The notes: a model not told the origin generated them from the sequence alone. Counted from the stretch's first letter, positions 17,680-26,726 are shown. The stretch: DNA of 64,000 bases from Paenibacillus glacialis (GCF_001637205.1 NZ_LVJH01000007.1:124001-188000); one strand, 5' to 3'. Translations and numbers: made by a program.

Positions 17680-17858
17680 GAAGTAGCGAAGAGGACGGAA
17701 TTGTCGTGGAGAAGCGATAGCGCTCGCCTACAAGTTTTCCGTAGGAAAGCTACGTCGAAAGCATATGCTTGCCCTCGGATTTCAACCGCGATACGCGGTA
17801 TATAATCAAGAAATCGGAGGGCAACAGCGATCGAAAGGACAATCCGTTATCGTAGCGG
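17680..17858. repeat. Structured dispersed repeat, family A copy 1 (inside the rib operon)
   Basis: About 180 bases that match 40534-40673. Shared blocks are GAAGTAGCGAAGA, GACGGAATTGTC, GGTATATAATCAAGAAATC, GGACAATCC and ATCGTAGCGG. The core hairpin pairs GCCCTCGGATTTC (17771-17783) with GAAATCGGAGGGC (17810-17822), enclosing ACCGCG-ATA-CGCGGT. An outer stem pairs GGAATTGTC with GGACAATCC. The stem sequences differ from copy 2 but pairing is kept. Downstream, GTAACGCTTCAAA is tandemly repeated (about 17871-17900). No coding potential was seen. Confidence 0.8.
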
Positions 17859-17921
17859 TGAAGTAACGCTTCAAAGTAACGCTTCAAAGTAACTCTTCAA
17901 AACTTTTAGGAGGAAACGATC

Positions 17922-19163
17922 ATGGAGAAAGAAATCAATTTTGATCCTATTGAAGAAGCCATATATGATCTGATGCGAGGTAAGGTGATTATCGTCGTAG
18001 ATGATGAGGATCGTGAGAATGAAGGGGATTTTATAGCGCTAGCTGAAAAGGCCAGCCCAGATGTTATTAACTTTATGATTACTCAAGGCCGAGGATTGGT
18101 TTGTTTACCAATCACCCAAGAACGAGCGGATGAACTTGATCTGAGACCGATGGTTGCTCATAATACCGATAACCACGGAACTGCTTTTACGGTATCGATT
18201 GATCATAAAGATACAACAACGGGTATTTCTGCATATGAACGCTCCTTGACCATTAAGGCTATCATGGACCCGAATGCAACGAGTAGTGACTTTCGTAGAC
18301 CGGGGCACATGTTCCCACTGATTGCGAAGAAGGGGGGGGCCCTTCGCCGAGCAGGCCATACGGAAGCAGCTGTAGATTTAGCTCGGATGTGTGGTTCTTA
18401 TCCAGCAGCAGTCATTTGTGAGATCATTAAGGAAGACGGAACGATGGCACGACTGCCTGATCTATACGAGATTGCTCGTAAACAGGAATTAAAATTAATC
18501 AGCATTAAAGATTTGATCCATTATCGTAATGAAAAAGAAAGATTGGTTAGTCGAGAAGTCTCAGTGCGTATGCCAACGGATTATGGGGAGTTTCAAGTGA
18601 TTGCTTACACGAATGAAGTGGATGATAAAGAGCATCTTGCATTGGTTAAAGGAGAGATTGATCCCAGTAAACCGTTACTCGTACGTGTACACTCTGAATG
18701 TTTGACAGGGGATGTATTTCACTCCCACCGTTGTGATTGTGGACCGCAATTTGCAGCAGCACTTCGACAGATTGATGAAGCTGGTAGTGGTGTTCTGCTC
18801 TATATGCGTCAAGAGGGCCGCGGTATTGGTCTTATTAACAAATTGAAAGCTTATAAACTACAAGAAGAGGGTCTGGACACGGTAGATGCAAATTTAAAAC
18901 TGGGTTTTGCGGCAGACCTGCGAGATTACGGCATTGGAGCTCAGATTCTGAAAGATCTAGGTATACGTCATATTAGGCTGCTCACGAACAACCCGCGCAA
19001 GATTAAGGGGCTAGAAGGTTACGGATTAGAAGTTGTAGAGCGGGTACCTATTCAAATGCAAGAGAACGTAGATAACAGTCGCTATTTGCATACCAAGCAA
19101 GCTAAGCTTGGGCATTTAATGGAATTTGATGATATGGAACAGAACGAAGATTCAAACCAATAA
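17922..19163 (+). CDS. ribBA: Bifunctional DHBP synthase / GTP cyclohydrolase II
   Basis: This fusion supplies both precursors of riboflavin. The N-terminal half (about 1-205) is 3,4-dihydroxy-2-butanone 4-phosphate synthase, with [11 protein letters not shown] and RRPGHMFPL. The C-terminal half (about 207-400) is GTP cyclohydrolase II, with zinc ligands in [20 protein letters not shown] and the RQEGRGIGL motif. The 413-residue length is typical. TTAGGAGGAAACG precedes the ATG. ribH follows after 27 bases. Confidence 0.97.
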   Translation: MEKEINFDPIEEAIYDLMRGKVIIVVDDEDRENEGDFIALAEKASPDVINFMITQGRGLVCLPITQERADELDLRPMVAHNTDNHGTAFTVSIDHKDTTTGISAYERSLTIKAIMDPNATSSDFRRPGHMFPLIAKKGGALRRAGHTEAAVDLARMCGSYPAAVICEIIKEDGTMARLPDLYEIARKQELKLISIKDLIHYRNEKERLVSREVSVRMPTDYGEFQVIAYTNEVDDKEHLALVKGEIDPSKPLLVRVHSECLTGDVFHSHRCDCGPQFAAALRQIDEAGSGVLLYMRQEGRGIGLINKLKAYKLQEEGLDTVDANLKLGFAADLRDYGIGAQILKDLGIRHIRLLTNNPRKIKGLEGYGLEVVERVPIQMQENVDNSRYLHTKQAKLGHLMEFDDMEQNEDSNQ

Positions 19164-19190
19164 TATAATGAGAAGGGTAGATGATTTAGT

Positions 19191-19658
19191 ATGACACAAT
19201 ATTTTGAAGGTAATTTAGTATCCGTAGGATTGAAATATGGGATTGTAGTAGGCCGCTTTAATGAATTTATCACAAGTAAATTACTTAACGGAGCGATTGA
19301 TGCCCTGAAGCGTCATGGAGTACAAGAGGAAGAAATCGCTGTAGCATGGGTGCCGGGAGCTTTTGAAATTCCTCTTATTGCACAAAAGATGGCGGAAAGT
19401 GGTAAGTATGATGCTGTAATTACCTTGGGTACGGTTATTCGAGGTTCAACTTCCCATTATGACTACGTATGTAATGAAGTAGCTAAAGGAGTTGCAGCGA
19501 TTAACCTGAAGAGTGGCATACCTATCATATTTGGTGTCGTCACGACAGAGAACATTGAACAGGCCATAGAACGCGCGGGAACGAAGGCTGGGAATAAAGG
19601 ATATGATTCAGCAATCTCTGCAATTGAAATGGCAAACTTGACGAAACTGCTTAAATAG
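19191..19658 (+). CDS. ribH: 6,7-dimethyl-8-ribityllumazine synthase
   Basis: It joins 5-amino-6-ribitylaminouracil with 3,4-dihydroxy-2-butanone 4-phosphate to give the lumazine used by RibE. The protein is 155 residues. Motifs include [35 protein letters not shown] (catalytic His) and [25 protein letters not shown] precedes the start. It is the last rib gene and is followed directly by a terminator. Confidence 0.97.
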   Translation: MTQYFEGNLVSVGLKYGIVVGRFNEFITSKLLNGAIDALKRHGVQEEEIAVAWVPGAFEIPLIAQKMAESGKYDAVITLGTVIRGSTSHYDYVCNEVAKGVAAINLKSGIPIIFGVVTTENIEQAIERAGTKAGNKGYDSAISAIEMANLTKLLK

Positions 19659-19667
19659 TGCTTATTT

Positions 19668-19705
19668 AATGTAGTACCCTTTTTATTGGGTACTACATTT
19701 TTATT
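19668..19705 (+). terminator. Terminator after ribH
   Basis: ATGTAGTACCC pairs with GGGTACTACAT, followed by five T and an AT-rich stretch. Confidence 0.88.
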
Positions 19706-19727
19706 ATTTCTGGCGGGAGGATTTATC

Positions 19728-20519
19728 GTGTCTGTACAATATAAGCTGGAAACATTTGAAGGACCGCTGGATCTGCTGCTACACTTAATAGATAAAGCGG
19801 AAATCAACATCCAGGATATCCCCGTCACTGAGATTACGGAACAGTATATGGTTTATTTGCAGAATATGCAGGAACTCGAACTGGAAGTTACGAGTGAATT
19901 TCTTGTGATGGCAGCTACTTTATTATCTATTAAGAGCAAATTGTTGCTCCCTAAACCACCGATCATTGAGATGGATGATTTCGATTTCTATGAGGAGGAT
20001 GATTATGATCCTCGGATGGATTTGGTGCAAAAGCTCATAGAATACCGTAAATACAAAGGGATTGCTCAACATCTCCATGAACGCGAATGGGAAAGAAGTC
20101 TTATTTTTTCGAAAGAACCGGAAGATTTGGCTTCATGGATGCCTACTGTAGCGGATAATCCTGTTCAGGGACTGCACACCGTAGATTTGGTTGCGGCTTT
20201 TCAGAAGGCATTACGTAAAGTGGTCAAGCGAAATTCCTATGCTCGAATCCATAGAGATGAAATATCTGTAAAAGATCGTATAAGGGATGTTGTGGAAGCT
20301 TTGAAACGTGGAGGAAAAGGCGGGAAAGTGCTGTTCTCTAAGTTACTACATGAGGATATGGTTCGCCATGAGATTGTGGTGACATTTCTGGCAATTCTAG
20401 AGCTAATGAAAATGAAACAAATTTTGTGTTATCAAGAAAGGCTGTTCGATGACATCGTCATGGAATGGAGAGGAGAAGAAGAATTACATGGAATACCCGA
20501 TGTTGAAATCGATTATTGA
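19728..20519 (+). CDS. scpA: Segregation and condensation protein A
   Basis: The kleisin subunit of the SMC-ScpA-ScpB condensin complex that organises the chromosome. The GTG at 19728 is chosen because GGGAGG lies 7 bases upstream and the product begins MSVQYKLETFEGPLDLLLHLI, the family N-terminus; an earlier in-frame start falls within the ribH terminator. The protein has 263 residues with the N-terminal SMC-binding helices and the C-terminal winged-helix region (EDMVRHEIVVTFLAILELMK). scpB starts 32 bases before its end. Confidence 0.95.
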   Translation: MSVQYKLETFEGPLDLLLHLIDKAEINIQDIPVTEITEQYMVYLQNMQELELEVTSEFLVMAATLLSIKSKLLLPKPPIIEMDDFDFYEEDDYDPRMDLVQKLIEYRKYKGIAQHLHEREWERSLIFSKEPEDLASWMPTVADNPVQGLHTVDLVAAFQKALRKVVKRNSYARIHRDEISVKDRIRDVVEALKRGGKGGKVLFSKLLHEDMVRHEIVVTFLAILELMKMKQILCYQERLFDDIVMEWRGEEELHGIPDVEIDY

Positions 20520-21090
20520 AGGCCTGTTATTTCTAGCAGGAGATGAAGGACTAAGTGTTAAACAGATTGCAGAAATTGTAGAACAACGTAACGAGTTAGT
20601 CAGTGATGCATTGGAAGAGATGAAAGAAGATTTCATAAGTCAACAACGTGGACTTCAAATTATTCAGATTGCAGGGAGCTACCAGTTAGCTACACACCAA
20701 GAGCATGCTATGTATTTCGAACGATTAGCATATTCACCTTCTCGTGCCACATTATCTCAGGCAGCGCTTGAGACGTTGTCTATTGTAGCCTATCGGCAAC
20801 CTATCACTCGTGTAGAGATCGAAGAGATTCGTGGAGTGAAATCAGAACGTGCCATTCATACTTTAGTTAATAAAGATCTTATAGAAGAGAAAGGCCGTGC
20901 AGAAGCGATTGGCCGCCCTATCCTTTATGGTACAACGAAAGCATTCTTAGATCATTTCGGATTGGCAGCACTTAAGGATTTACCTGAACCTTCTCTTTTC
21001 GAGAATAAGGACAACCTTGAAGAAGAGACTCAAATGTTATTTGATCGTTTGGATGGTCGTCAACTGACATTCGATGATGTCAAAGATTAG
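20488..21090 (+). CDS. scpB: Segregation and condensation protein B
   Basis: The ScpB dimer binds the ScpA kleisin in condensin. The product (200 residues from this start) has two winged-helix domains; conserved stretches are SIIEGLLFLAGDEGL, QAALETLSIVAYRQPITR and EIRGVKSERAI. The ATG at 20488 (MEYPMLKSIIEG) lies behind a purine-rich GGAGAGGAGAAG stretch inside scpA. An upstream in-frame ATG would only add residues from within scpA. A terminator follows. Confidence 0.95.
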   Translation: MEYPMLKSIIEGLLFLAGDEGLSVKQIAEIVEQRNELVSDALEEMKEDFISQQRGLQIIQIAGSYQLATHQEHAMYFERLAYSPSRATLSQAALETLSIVAYRQPITRVEIEEIRGVKSERAIHTLVNKDLIEEKGRAEAIGRPILYGTTKAFLDHFGLAALKDLPEPSLFENKDNLEEETQMLFDRLDGRQLTFDDVKD

Positions 21091-21109
21091 TTAATGCTAT
21101 CATTCATAA

Positions 21110-21147
21110 CACAACCGTCATTTCGTTTAGAAATGGCGGTTTTTGTT
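21110..21147 (+). terminator. Terminator after scpB
   Basis: AACCGTCATTTC pairs with GAAATGGCGGTT around a 5-base loop and is followed by a T-run. Outer CACAA/TTGTG bases extend the stem. Confidence 0.88.
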
Positions 21148-21235
21148 GTGTTTATCTTATTTGCCGAATTTTTTCCAAGTATAGTTGCCATACTAAGGAC
21201 AGACGTTAATTTCAAACAGGCATGGGGGTTTACAT

Positions 21236-21922
21236 GTGTGGATTTCAATAATAATTGTATTTGTTCTCGTGCTGCTCATTATTACTGTTCTTCTCTCTAA
21301 GATTAATATGGACATTAGGCTGAGTAAACAAGGGAAGAACGAAGAAGTTGTATTCAATGTTACGATGTTATATGGTTTGATTCGTTATCACTATGAGTTA
21401 CCCATGTTGAAATTTGAGAATATGAAAAAAGGGTTAATCGTCAAAGTTGAAAAGAAAAAAAATGTCGGTATGGGTGCATCGAGAACGGATGACAGTGAAA
21501 CACAAGTGAATAAACGTAAAATTGACTTTTGGATAAGAGAGATTCATGAAATTCTTGCAGCGACGGAATCATTTAAGATATGGATGAAACGTACGTTATC
21601 TCGACTCTCTATCGTAAAGTTTATGTGGTCTACGCATTTTAGTGTTGGCGATGCTGCAAGCACTGCAACCGCTACAGGCCTAGTATGGAGTGCGAAGGCA
21701 TTCATTGTTGGTTGGTTATCACATCAGGTACAAATGAAGACTTATCCTCAATTGTTTGTCGTTCCTGTATTTGAAGACAGGCCTCAATTTACAAGTGAGA
21801 TCTCTTGTAACGCACAGATATCATTTGGATACGCCTTATATGCAGGACTGGTTCTAATGATACGCGTGTTGAAGGTTAAGGGAGGCGTGAAGAAATGGAA
21901 GAACATCTTGTTTAAACGTTAA
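21236..21922 (+). CDS. DUF2953 membrane protein (YtfI-like)
   Basis: A 228-residue protein with an N-terminal transmembrane helix (SIIIVFVLVLLIITVLL) and a DUF2953 domain; VTMLYGLIRYHYELP and the TATATGLVWSAK region are typical. Proteins of this family are usually encoded just upstream of gerW/ytfJ in spore formers, which suggests a sporulation role, but no function is established. Here an SLH gene separates it from gerW. The GTG at 21236 follows a GGGGG stretch; the site is weak. Confidence 0.8.
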   Translation: MWISIIIVFVLVLLIITVLLSKINMDIRLSKQGKNEEVVFNVTMLYGLIRYHYELPMLKFENMKKGLIVKVEKKKNVGMGASRTDDSETQVNKRKIDFWIREIHEILAATESFKIWMKRTLSRLSIVKFMWSTHFSVGDAASTATATGLVWSAKAFIVGWLSHQVQMKTYPQLFVVPVFEDRPQFTSEISCNAQISFGYALYAGLVLMIRVLKVKGGVKKWKNILFKR

Positions 21923-22060
21923 TGGCAGATGGGAAGGTAGAATGGATAGGGGAATAGTGGTTACTGAATGTTATTTTGAAAAATATACATAAATAGGTTG
22001 TTTATTCGATTGAATCGTTGTTTAGACTTCAGAATGGTACTAAATCCTGTAACTTATAGT

Positions 22061-22095
22061 AAAGACACTGTTTATCATAACCAGTGTCTTTTTAT
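22061..22095 (+). terminator. Terminator in the DUF2953-SLH interval
   Basis: AAAGACACTG pairs with CAGTGTCTTT and is followed by T-rich sequence. Together with a TATAAT at 22174-22179 (poor -35), it separates the SLH gene from DUF2953. The remainder of this 325-bp gap is AT-rich with nothing else recognisable. Confidence 0.8.
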
Positions 22096-22262
22096 ATATC
22101 AAATGTGAACACATTAATCCTTCTCCCCCTCATAAAAGGTTAACTTTGCTTTCCTTTCAATATATAGATCGGATATAATACAAAATATGACTATTATCGA
22201 CAACAAGAGAAGAATTATGAATTATTTATGATAGCATACAAATACATATGAGAAAGATGGTA

Positions 22263-23417
22263 ATGAAAATGAAGAAAATCATGTTAGCTTTCACACTGGT
22301 CATGGCCTTAGCATTCAACGCTACTGCCGCTAATGCCCAAAGTACCAAATTCACGGACGTAACTGACGCTAAACATGCGTGGGCTGTTGAATCAATCAAC
22401 TATATGACAGGCCAAGGTATCATCAAAGGCTACTCAGATGGAACCTTCAAGCCTGATCAAGGAGTCACTAAAGCGGAGTTCGTAAGTATGTACGCTCGAC
22501 TGTTTGACAAGTACATGCCAAACAAATCCGGGAGTGACTGGGATATAAAAAAATTTGAAGACGTTCCCTCTAGCAACTTTGCTTACAAATATATAAATAA
22601 TGTTGTTTCTACTGGATTATGGGGTACTTACACCCAATCTTATAAAAATAAAGTGACTACGTACAAGTTCTTCCCCAACACCAAGTTAACTAGAATCGGT
22701 GCGGTTAAGCTCTTACCGACAATCTACGAAGAAGCTAGGGACGACGAAGCATACCGTATTATAAAAGAGAATATAGACGATATTAGGATCATTGAAGCAG
22801 AACAAGGCTATGCAGATGATGATCGCTATGACCATACAGTCGATCAAACAAACGCTTTATACCCTCTCTTCGCTGATAACGGATTTTTCGATGGTGATAA
22901 CTCAGCTATATTGGGACCTCAGATCGCAGGCCTGCATAATTCAGGGGTGTTGACAGCTTATCAGGGGAAATTTCACCCAAAACAAATCCTGACAAGAGCT
23001 GAAGCCGCAACCACACTATACCGCTTATTTAACCAATTGAAAGATAAAGGAACGCTGCCAGAATATTCTTCTCGGCACGTAAACACAGCTGAACAAAATG
23101 CAGAGCTTGCAACGAAAAAAGAGAATTTGAAAAACATGAAATCTGAAAGGATTGTTTTAAACAGCAAGTGGTCAAAAGTAGATGTGAAAAAAAGATTTAT
23201 AGCGGAGGACCCTCAATACAGGGAAATTCAAGGGAAAATAAAAATATTGGAAAGATTAAAAAGGGAATTTCCTGATCATGACATAGCAGAGGAACTTATG
23301 AGGTACAAAAAAGAACTTGCTGCAATGGAGGAAGAGGTAGATAAGGAAATACTTCTAATTACTACCGAACTAGAGGAGATTAATTCAAAGATAAGTGAAT
23401 TGAGTTATATCAAATAG
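22263..23417 (+). CDS. S-layer homology (SLH) domain surface protein with C-terminal coiled coil
   Basis: A predicted secreted protein of 384 residues. It has a signal peptide (MKMKKIMLAFTLVMALAF..., cleavage near NAQ/STKF) and three SLH repeats: KFTDV...GYSDGTFKPDQGVTKAEF, KFEDV...LTRIGAVKL, and a third ending RAEAATTLYRLF. A charged, Lys/Glu-rich C-terminal region (about 275-384) probably forms coiled coil. SLH repeats bind pyruvylated secondary wall polymer. It sits between DUF2953 and gerW, which are neighbours in related spore formers, so it may be an insertion. The start is uncertain: ATGs at 22248, 22263 and 22269 all lack a strong ribosome site. Confidence 0.8.
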   Translation: MKMKKIMLAFTLVMALAFNATAANAQSTKFTDVTDAKHAWAVESINYMTGQGIIKGYSDGTFKPDQGVTKAEFVSMYARLFDKYMPNKSGSDWDIKKFEDVPSSNFAYKYINNVVSTGLWGTYTQSYKNKVTTYKFFPNTKLTRIGAVKLLPTIYEEARDDEAYRIIKENIDDIRIIEAEQGYADDDRYDHTVDQTNALYPLFADNGFFDGDNSAILGPQIAGLHNSGVLTAYQGKFHPKQILTRAEAATTLYRLFNQLKDKGTLPEYSSRHVNTAEQNAELATKKENLKNMKSERIVLNSKWSKVDVKKRFIAEDPQYREIQGKIKILERLKREFPDHDIAEELMRYKKELAAMEEEVDKEILLITTELEEINSKISELSYIK

Positions 23418-23445
23418 ACAGAAGTGTCGAATGATTCATCAATAC

Positions 23446-23475
23446 TAAAAAGGACTCTCTATTGAGGGTCCTTTT
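23446..23475 (+). terminator. Terminator after the SLH gene
   Basis: AAAAGGACTCTC pairs with GAGGGTCCTTTT around TATT. Confidence 0.82.
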
Positions 23476-23513
23476 ACTTGTTGTCCTTTATCTCCTTACT
23501 TTATGGGGACCGT

Positions 23514-23543
23514 ACATACTCCTCCTCCATAATGCGCATAATA
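23514..23543 (+). promoter_or_regulatory. Putative sigma-G/sigma-F promoter of gerW
   Basis: CATAATA at 23537-23543 fits the sigma-G -10 exactly. ACATA at 23514-23518, 18 bases upstream, matches 4/5 of the -35. gerW (ytfJ) is forespore-expressed in B. subtilis. Confidence 0.5.
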
Positions 23544-23593
23544 CAAAAAGCGAAGGAAAGTCCTTATTATTATCGCACTAAGGAGGAAATAAC

Positions 23594-24073
23594 ATGTCTG
23601 ATCATCCTATTCAAGGGTTAATGCAGACGGCAATGGAGAACATTAAAGGAATGGTGGATGTGAACACGATTGTGGGTGATCCTGTTCAGACACCTGATGG
23701 TAGTGTGATTCTGCCGATTAGCAAAGTTGCTTTCGGATTTGCTGCTGGTGGTAGTGATTTTCGCATTGAGGGTTCAACCAAGAATTCTGGTACAAATGAT
23801 CAACAAGATAAAAAAATTCTCCCATTTGGAGGAGGTACGGGTGGTGGAGTATCCATTCGTCCTATCGCTTTTCTTGTAGTAGGTAAAGATGGCGTGTATA
23901 TCTTACCACTTGATTGTCAGACACATATTTATGAAAAAATGATTGATACCGTACCGTATGTGATGGAGAAGATTCAAGAAATGTGTCAGAAAAATTCAAA
24001 TAAACAAAATAAAGCAAATGGTTTCTCTACTACTGCATCTGCCGGGGATAAATCAGATAACATTGTGTTTTAA
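23594..24073 (+). CDS. gerW: Spore germination protein GerW (YtfJ)
   Basis: A protein of 159 residues matching the GerW/YtfJ family, needed for normal germination through some receptors and for SleB function in B. subtilis. Family features are the N-terminus HPIQGLMQTAMENIKGMVDV, ISKVAFGFAAGGSDF, a Gly-rich FGGGTGGGVSIRPIAFLVV segment and VYILPLD. AAGGAGGAAATAAC precedes the ATG. It is monocistronic between a sigma-G-like promoter and a terminator. Confidence 0.92.
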   Translation: MSDHPIQGLMQTAMENIKGMVDVNTIVGDPVQTPDGSVILPISKVAFGFAAGGSDFRIEGSTKNSGTNDQQDKKILPFGGGTGGGVSIRPIAFLVVGKDGVYILPLDCQTHIYEKMIDTVPYVMEKIQEMCQKNSNKQNKANGFSTTASAGDKSDNIVF

Positions 24074-24084
24074 AGAAGAAGACG

Positions 24085-24117
24085 CCCCCTTCCGATTGAC
24101 AACGGAAGGGGTTTTTC
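24085..24117 (+). terminator. Terminator after gerW
   Basis: CCCCTTCCG pairs with CGGAAGGGG around an 8-base loop, followed by five T. Confidence 0.9.
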
Positions 24118-24148
24118 GTTTTACGTAAATGTTATGAATTAATGAAGG

Positions 24149-24177
24149 ACATACCTGTTTATAGCCAAGCATATACT
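24149..24177 (+). promoter_or_regulatory. Putative sigma-E promoter of dacB-spmA-spmB
   Basis: ACATACC (24149-24155), a 14-base spacer, then CATATACT (24170-24177) resembles the sigma-E pattern (KMATATW - 14/15 - CATACAMT) with mismatches. The B. subtilis dacB operon is sigma-E controlled. Confidence 0.45.
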
Positions 24178-24218
24178 TGTACTAGAACCCCAAGAATTCG
24201 CTGGAGGACAAGAACAAC

Positions 24219-25391
24219 ATGAACAATAAGATTAAATTCGGAAATCTTCTAATGATATGTCTATGTGTATCCATTGGCTATGTGGTGCCTACTCATGCGA
24301 GACAAATGCAAAACGGTGTATCCACGCATGCTCAAGCAGCATCATTAATGGATGTTACCTCGGGTCGTGTGCTCTTCTCCAAACATGGTGATGATGAACT
24401 TCGTATCGCTAGCTTGACTAAAATTATGACAGCTATTGTGGCTATTGAACATGGACAGATGAATCAGCCAGTTAAAGTAAGTAAAAATGCCTATGCCAAA
24501 GAAGGCTCCTCTATATATTTGAAGTTGGGTGAGCAAATGGGTCTGGAGAATATGCTTTATGGACTCATGTTACGCTCGGGAAATGATGCAGCTACAGCCA
24601 TAGCTGAACATGTAGGAGGTTCAGAAGAGGGATTTGTCTATTTAATGAATGCCAAAGCAGAGGAATTAGGACTGAAGCATACTCACTTCATGAATCCTCA
24701 TGGATTGGATGCAGAGGGACATTATTCTTCTGCAAATGACTTAGCAACATTGACCGCGTATGCCATGCATAATCCGATGTTCAAGGAAATTGTTAAGACT
24801 CCTGTAAAGAAAGTCCCTAACCCTAATGAAGCATGGGATTACAAATGGGATAATAAAAATAAGATGTTACGCTTTTATGATGGAGCGGATGGAGTGAAGA
24901 CAGGTTATACAAAAAAGGCGTTTCGTTGCCTTGTTAGTTCAGCCACTAGAAATAATCAACAGCTTGTTAGTGTCACTATAAATGATGGTGATGACTGGAA
25001 TGATCATGGGAAAATGCTTGATTACGGTTTTGCGTATTTTCCTCTTGTGAACTTGATACAACGAGGACAGAAGATTGAAGGACAGGAACTTGTTACAAGC
25101 CAGTCATTCTCTTATCCCGTAGCAGAAGGAGAAGAGGATGCGATTACGAAGCGACTTGTTTTACTGAAACCAGTGTCTAAGGATGTGGATATCTCTTTTG
25201 GATTAAAGGGTAGGATTGAATTTATATTTGAGGGGAAAAAGATTGGCAAAGTACCTGTTTATTCTCAGGGGAGCTTCCTTCCAGAGAACTCAAATCCGAC
25301 TAAAGATGTCATGCAACAAGGGGCGAACAACCAGAGCAGTACATGGGTGTCTGTTATTGGTAAATTGTTAAAAGAAATGTTGGTCATTTAG
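24219..25391 (+). CDS. dacB: Sporulation D-alanyl-D-alanine carboxypeptidase DacB (PBP5*)
   Basis: A mother-cell carboxypeptidase that limits cross-linking of the spore cortex. The protein has 390 residues with a signal peptide (cleavage near THA/RQM). Catalytic motifs are SLTK (SxxK), SGND (SxN) and KTGYTKKAFRC (KTG). It starts the dacB-spmA-spmB unit known from B. subtilis, which supports DacB rather than another PBP5 paralogue. CTGGAGGACAAG precedes the ATG. Confidence 0.94.
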   Translation: MNNKIKFGNLLMICLCVSIGYVVPTHARQMQNGVSTHAQAASLMDVTSGRVLFSKHGDDELRIASLTKIMTAIVAIEHGQMNQPVKVSKNAYAKEGSSIYLKLGEQMGLENMLYGLMLRSGNDAATAIAEHVGGSEEGFVYLMNAKAEELGLKHTHFMNPHGLDAEGHYSSANDLATLTAYAMHNPMFKEIVKTPVKKVPNPNEAWDYKWDNKNKMLRFYDGADGVKTGYTKKAFRCLVSSATRNNQQLVSVTINDGDDWNDHGKMLDYGFAYFPLVNLIQRGQKIEGQELVTSQSFSYPVAEGEEDAITKRLVLLKPVSKDVDISFGLKGRIEFIFEGKKIGKVPVYSQGSFLPENSNPTKDVMQQGANNQSSTWVSVIGKLLKEMLVI

Positions 25392-25443
25392 ATAAGAGAA
25401 ATAGAATGGTATTTATCGAACGAAAAGTTGGGAGGTAACGGGG

Positions 25444-26079
25444 ATGATCAACGCGATCTGGCTTGCATTAATAGTCATTGGTTTTGTATTTGCGGCCGTT
25501 TCAGGAAATATAGAGTCGGTAACGACAGCAGCATTTGATGGTGCAAAGACAGGAGTTACGGTCTGTTTTGGTCTCATCAGTGTCCTTGTATTCTGGATGG
25601 GCATGATGCGAATTGCGGAGGACTCTGGTCTTCTGAAAAAAATTGCAAAAGCATTAAATCCTATCGTCAGATTCTTATTTCCCGATGTCCCCCGTGATCA
25701 TCCCGCAATTGGATATATTCTTTCGAATATGAGTGCTAATCTGCTTGGTCTAGGGAATGCAGCAACACCAATGGGCATTAAAGCGATGCAGGAACTTCAG
25801 ACCCTTAATCCCGATAAAGAAGTTGCAAGCCCAGCCATGTGTACGTTACTTGCTCTAAATACCGCTAGTGTTACCCTGATTCCAACAACGCTTATCGCTA
25901 TTCGAATTAATTACAATTCAGCTAGCCCAACTGAGATTGTCGGCACTACCTTGGTAGCTACAGCCATTGCTACAATGGCTGCTATCTTGGCCGATCGTTG
26001 GTGTAGAAGATGGAATCTTCATAGAGATCGTACACCACCGCGCAAAAGTATCTCTTCTAAGCCGAGCCTGAAAGGATGA
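25444..26079 (+). CDS. spmA: Spore maturation protein A
   Basis: A polytopic membrane protein of 211 residues with a Gate (nucleoside-recognition-like) domain; conserved stretches are FDGAKTGVTVCFGLI, FWMGMMRIAEDSGLL, NLLGLGNAATPMGIKAM and LNTASVTLIPTT. With SpmB it is needed for full spore-core dehydration in B. subtilis; the mechanism is not settled. GGGAGG precedes the ATG. It ends 6 bases before spmB, with a basic cytoplasmic tail. Confidence 0.95.
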   Translation: MINAIWLALIVIGFVFAAVSGNIESVTTAAFDGAKTGVTVCFGLISVLVFWMGMMRIAEDSGLLKKIAKALNPIVRFLFPDVPRDHPAIGYILSNMSANLLGLGNAATPMGIKAMQELQTLNPDKEVASPAMCTLLALNTASVTLIPTTLIAIRINYNSASPTEIVGTTLVATAIATMAAILADRWCRRWNLHRDRTPPRKSISSKPSLKG

Positions 26080-26085
26080 TTCTTT

Positions 26086-26619
26086 GTGTATGCACTCATT
26101 AATCTAATTTCTACTTGGGCAATACCAATCATTATTGTATTTATCCCCTTATTTGCGTTTACTAAAAAAGTACCTGTCTACGAATCCTTTATTGATGGAG
26201 CCAAAGACGGATTCTCGACAGCGGTTCAGATTATTCCTCATCTTGTTGGAATGATGGTGGCAATTAGTATATTTCGTGCATCAGGTGCACTTGATTTCTT
26301 TGTGGGTTGGACAGGTTCCTTTCTTACTTCTATAGGCGTTCCTAGCGAAATTCTGCCGTTAGGTCTTCTCCGTCCATTAACCGGAACGGGGTCGCTTGCG
26401 TTTGCTACAGATTTAATTCGAGTGTATGGACCCGATTCAATGATTGGGAGAATGGCATCTACAATACAAGGAAGTACTGATACGACGTTATATGTTCTTA
26501 CTGTATATATGGGGGCTGTTGGTATTCGTAATGGACGGTATGCTCTTAAGGTAGGGCTATTCTCAGATGCGGTTGGTTTTGTCGCAGCAATAGCGGTATG
26601 TCTCATTTTCTTTGGATAA
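26086..26619 (+). CDS. spmB: Spore maturation protein B
   Basis: The partner of SpmA, 177 residues, also a Gate-domain membrane protein: VYESFIDGAKDGFSTAVQII, RPLTGTGSLAFATDLI and IQGSTDTTLYVLTVYMGAVG. It begins with GTG at 26086, 6 bases after spmA, with the ribosome site (AAAGGATGA) overlapping the spmA end. It closes the dacB-spmA-spmB operon; a small amidase gene follows. Confidence 0.95.
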   Translation: MYALINLISTWAIPIIIVFIPLFAFTKKVPVYESFIDGAKDGFSTAVQIIPHLVGMMVAISIFRASGALDFFVGWTGSFLTSIGVPSEILPLGLLRPLTGTGSLAFATDLIRVYGPDSMIGRMASTIQGSTDTTLYVLTVYMGAVGIRNGRYALKVGLFSDAVGFVAAIAVCLIFFG

Positions 26620-26726
26620 CATCAAATTAATTATAAAAATACATAGTTAATGAAATTGCCTATACCAATAGGAAATATCCTTCATATTCTATACAAGCCA
26701 AGCGTCCCTTAGAATGAGGTGAGTAT

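Noticed and set aside
17860-17905. Short tandem repeat GTAACGCTTCAAA as a possible CRISPR or iteron array
   Set aside because: Only two to three imperfect units directly adjacent with no spacers.
21094-21300. A 68-codon frame between scpB and DUF2953
   Set aside because: It runs through the scpB terminator and over the DUF2953 start; no ribosome site.
22021-22247. Sigma-A promoter for the SLH gene from the TATAAT at 22174-22179
   Set aside because: The -10 is perfect but no acceptable -35 lies at 16-18 bases; mentioned only in the terminator entry.
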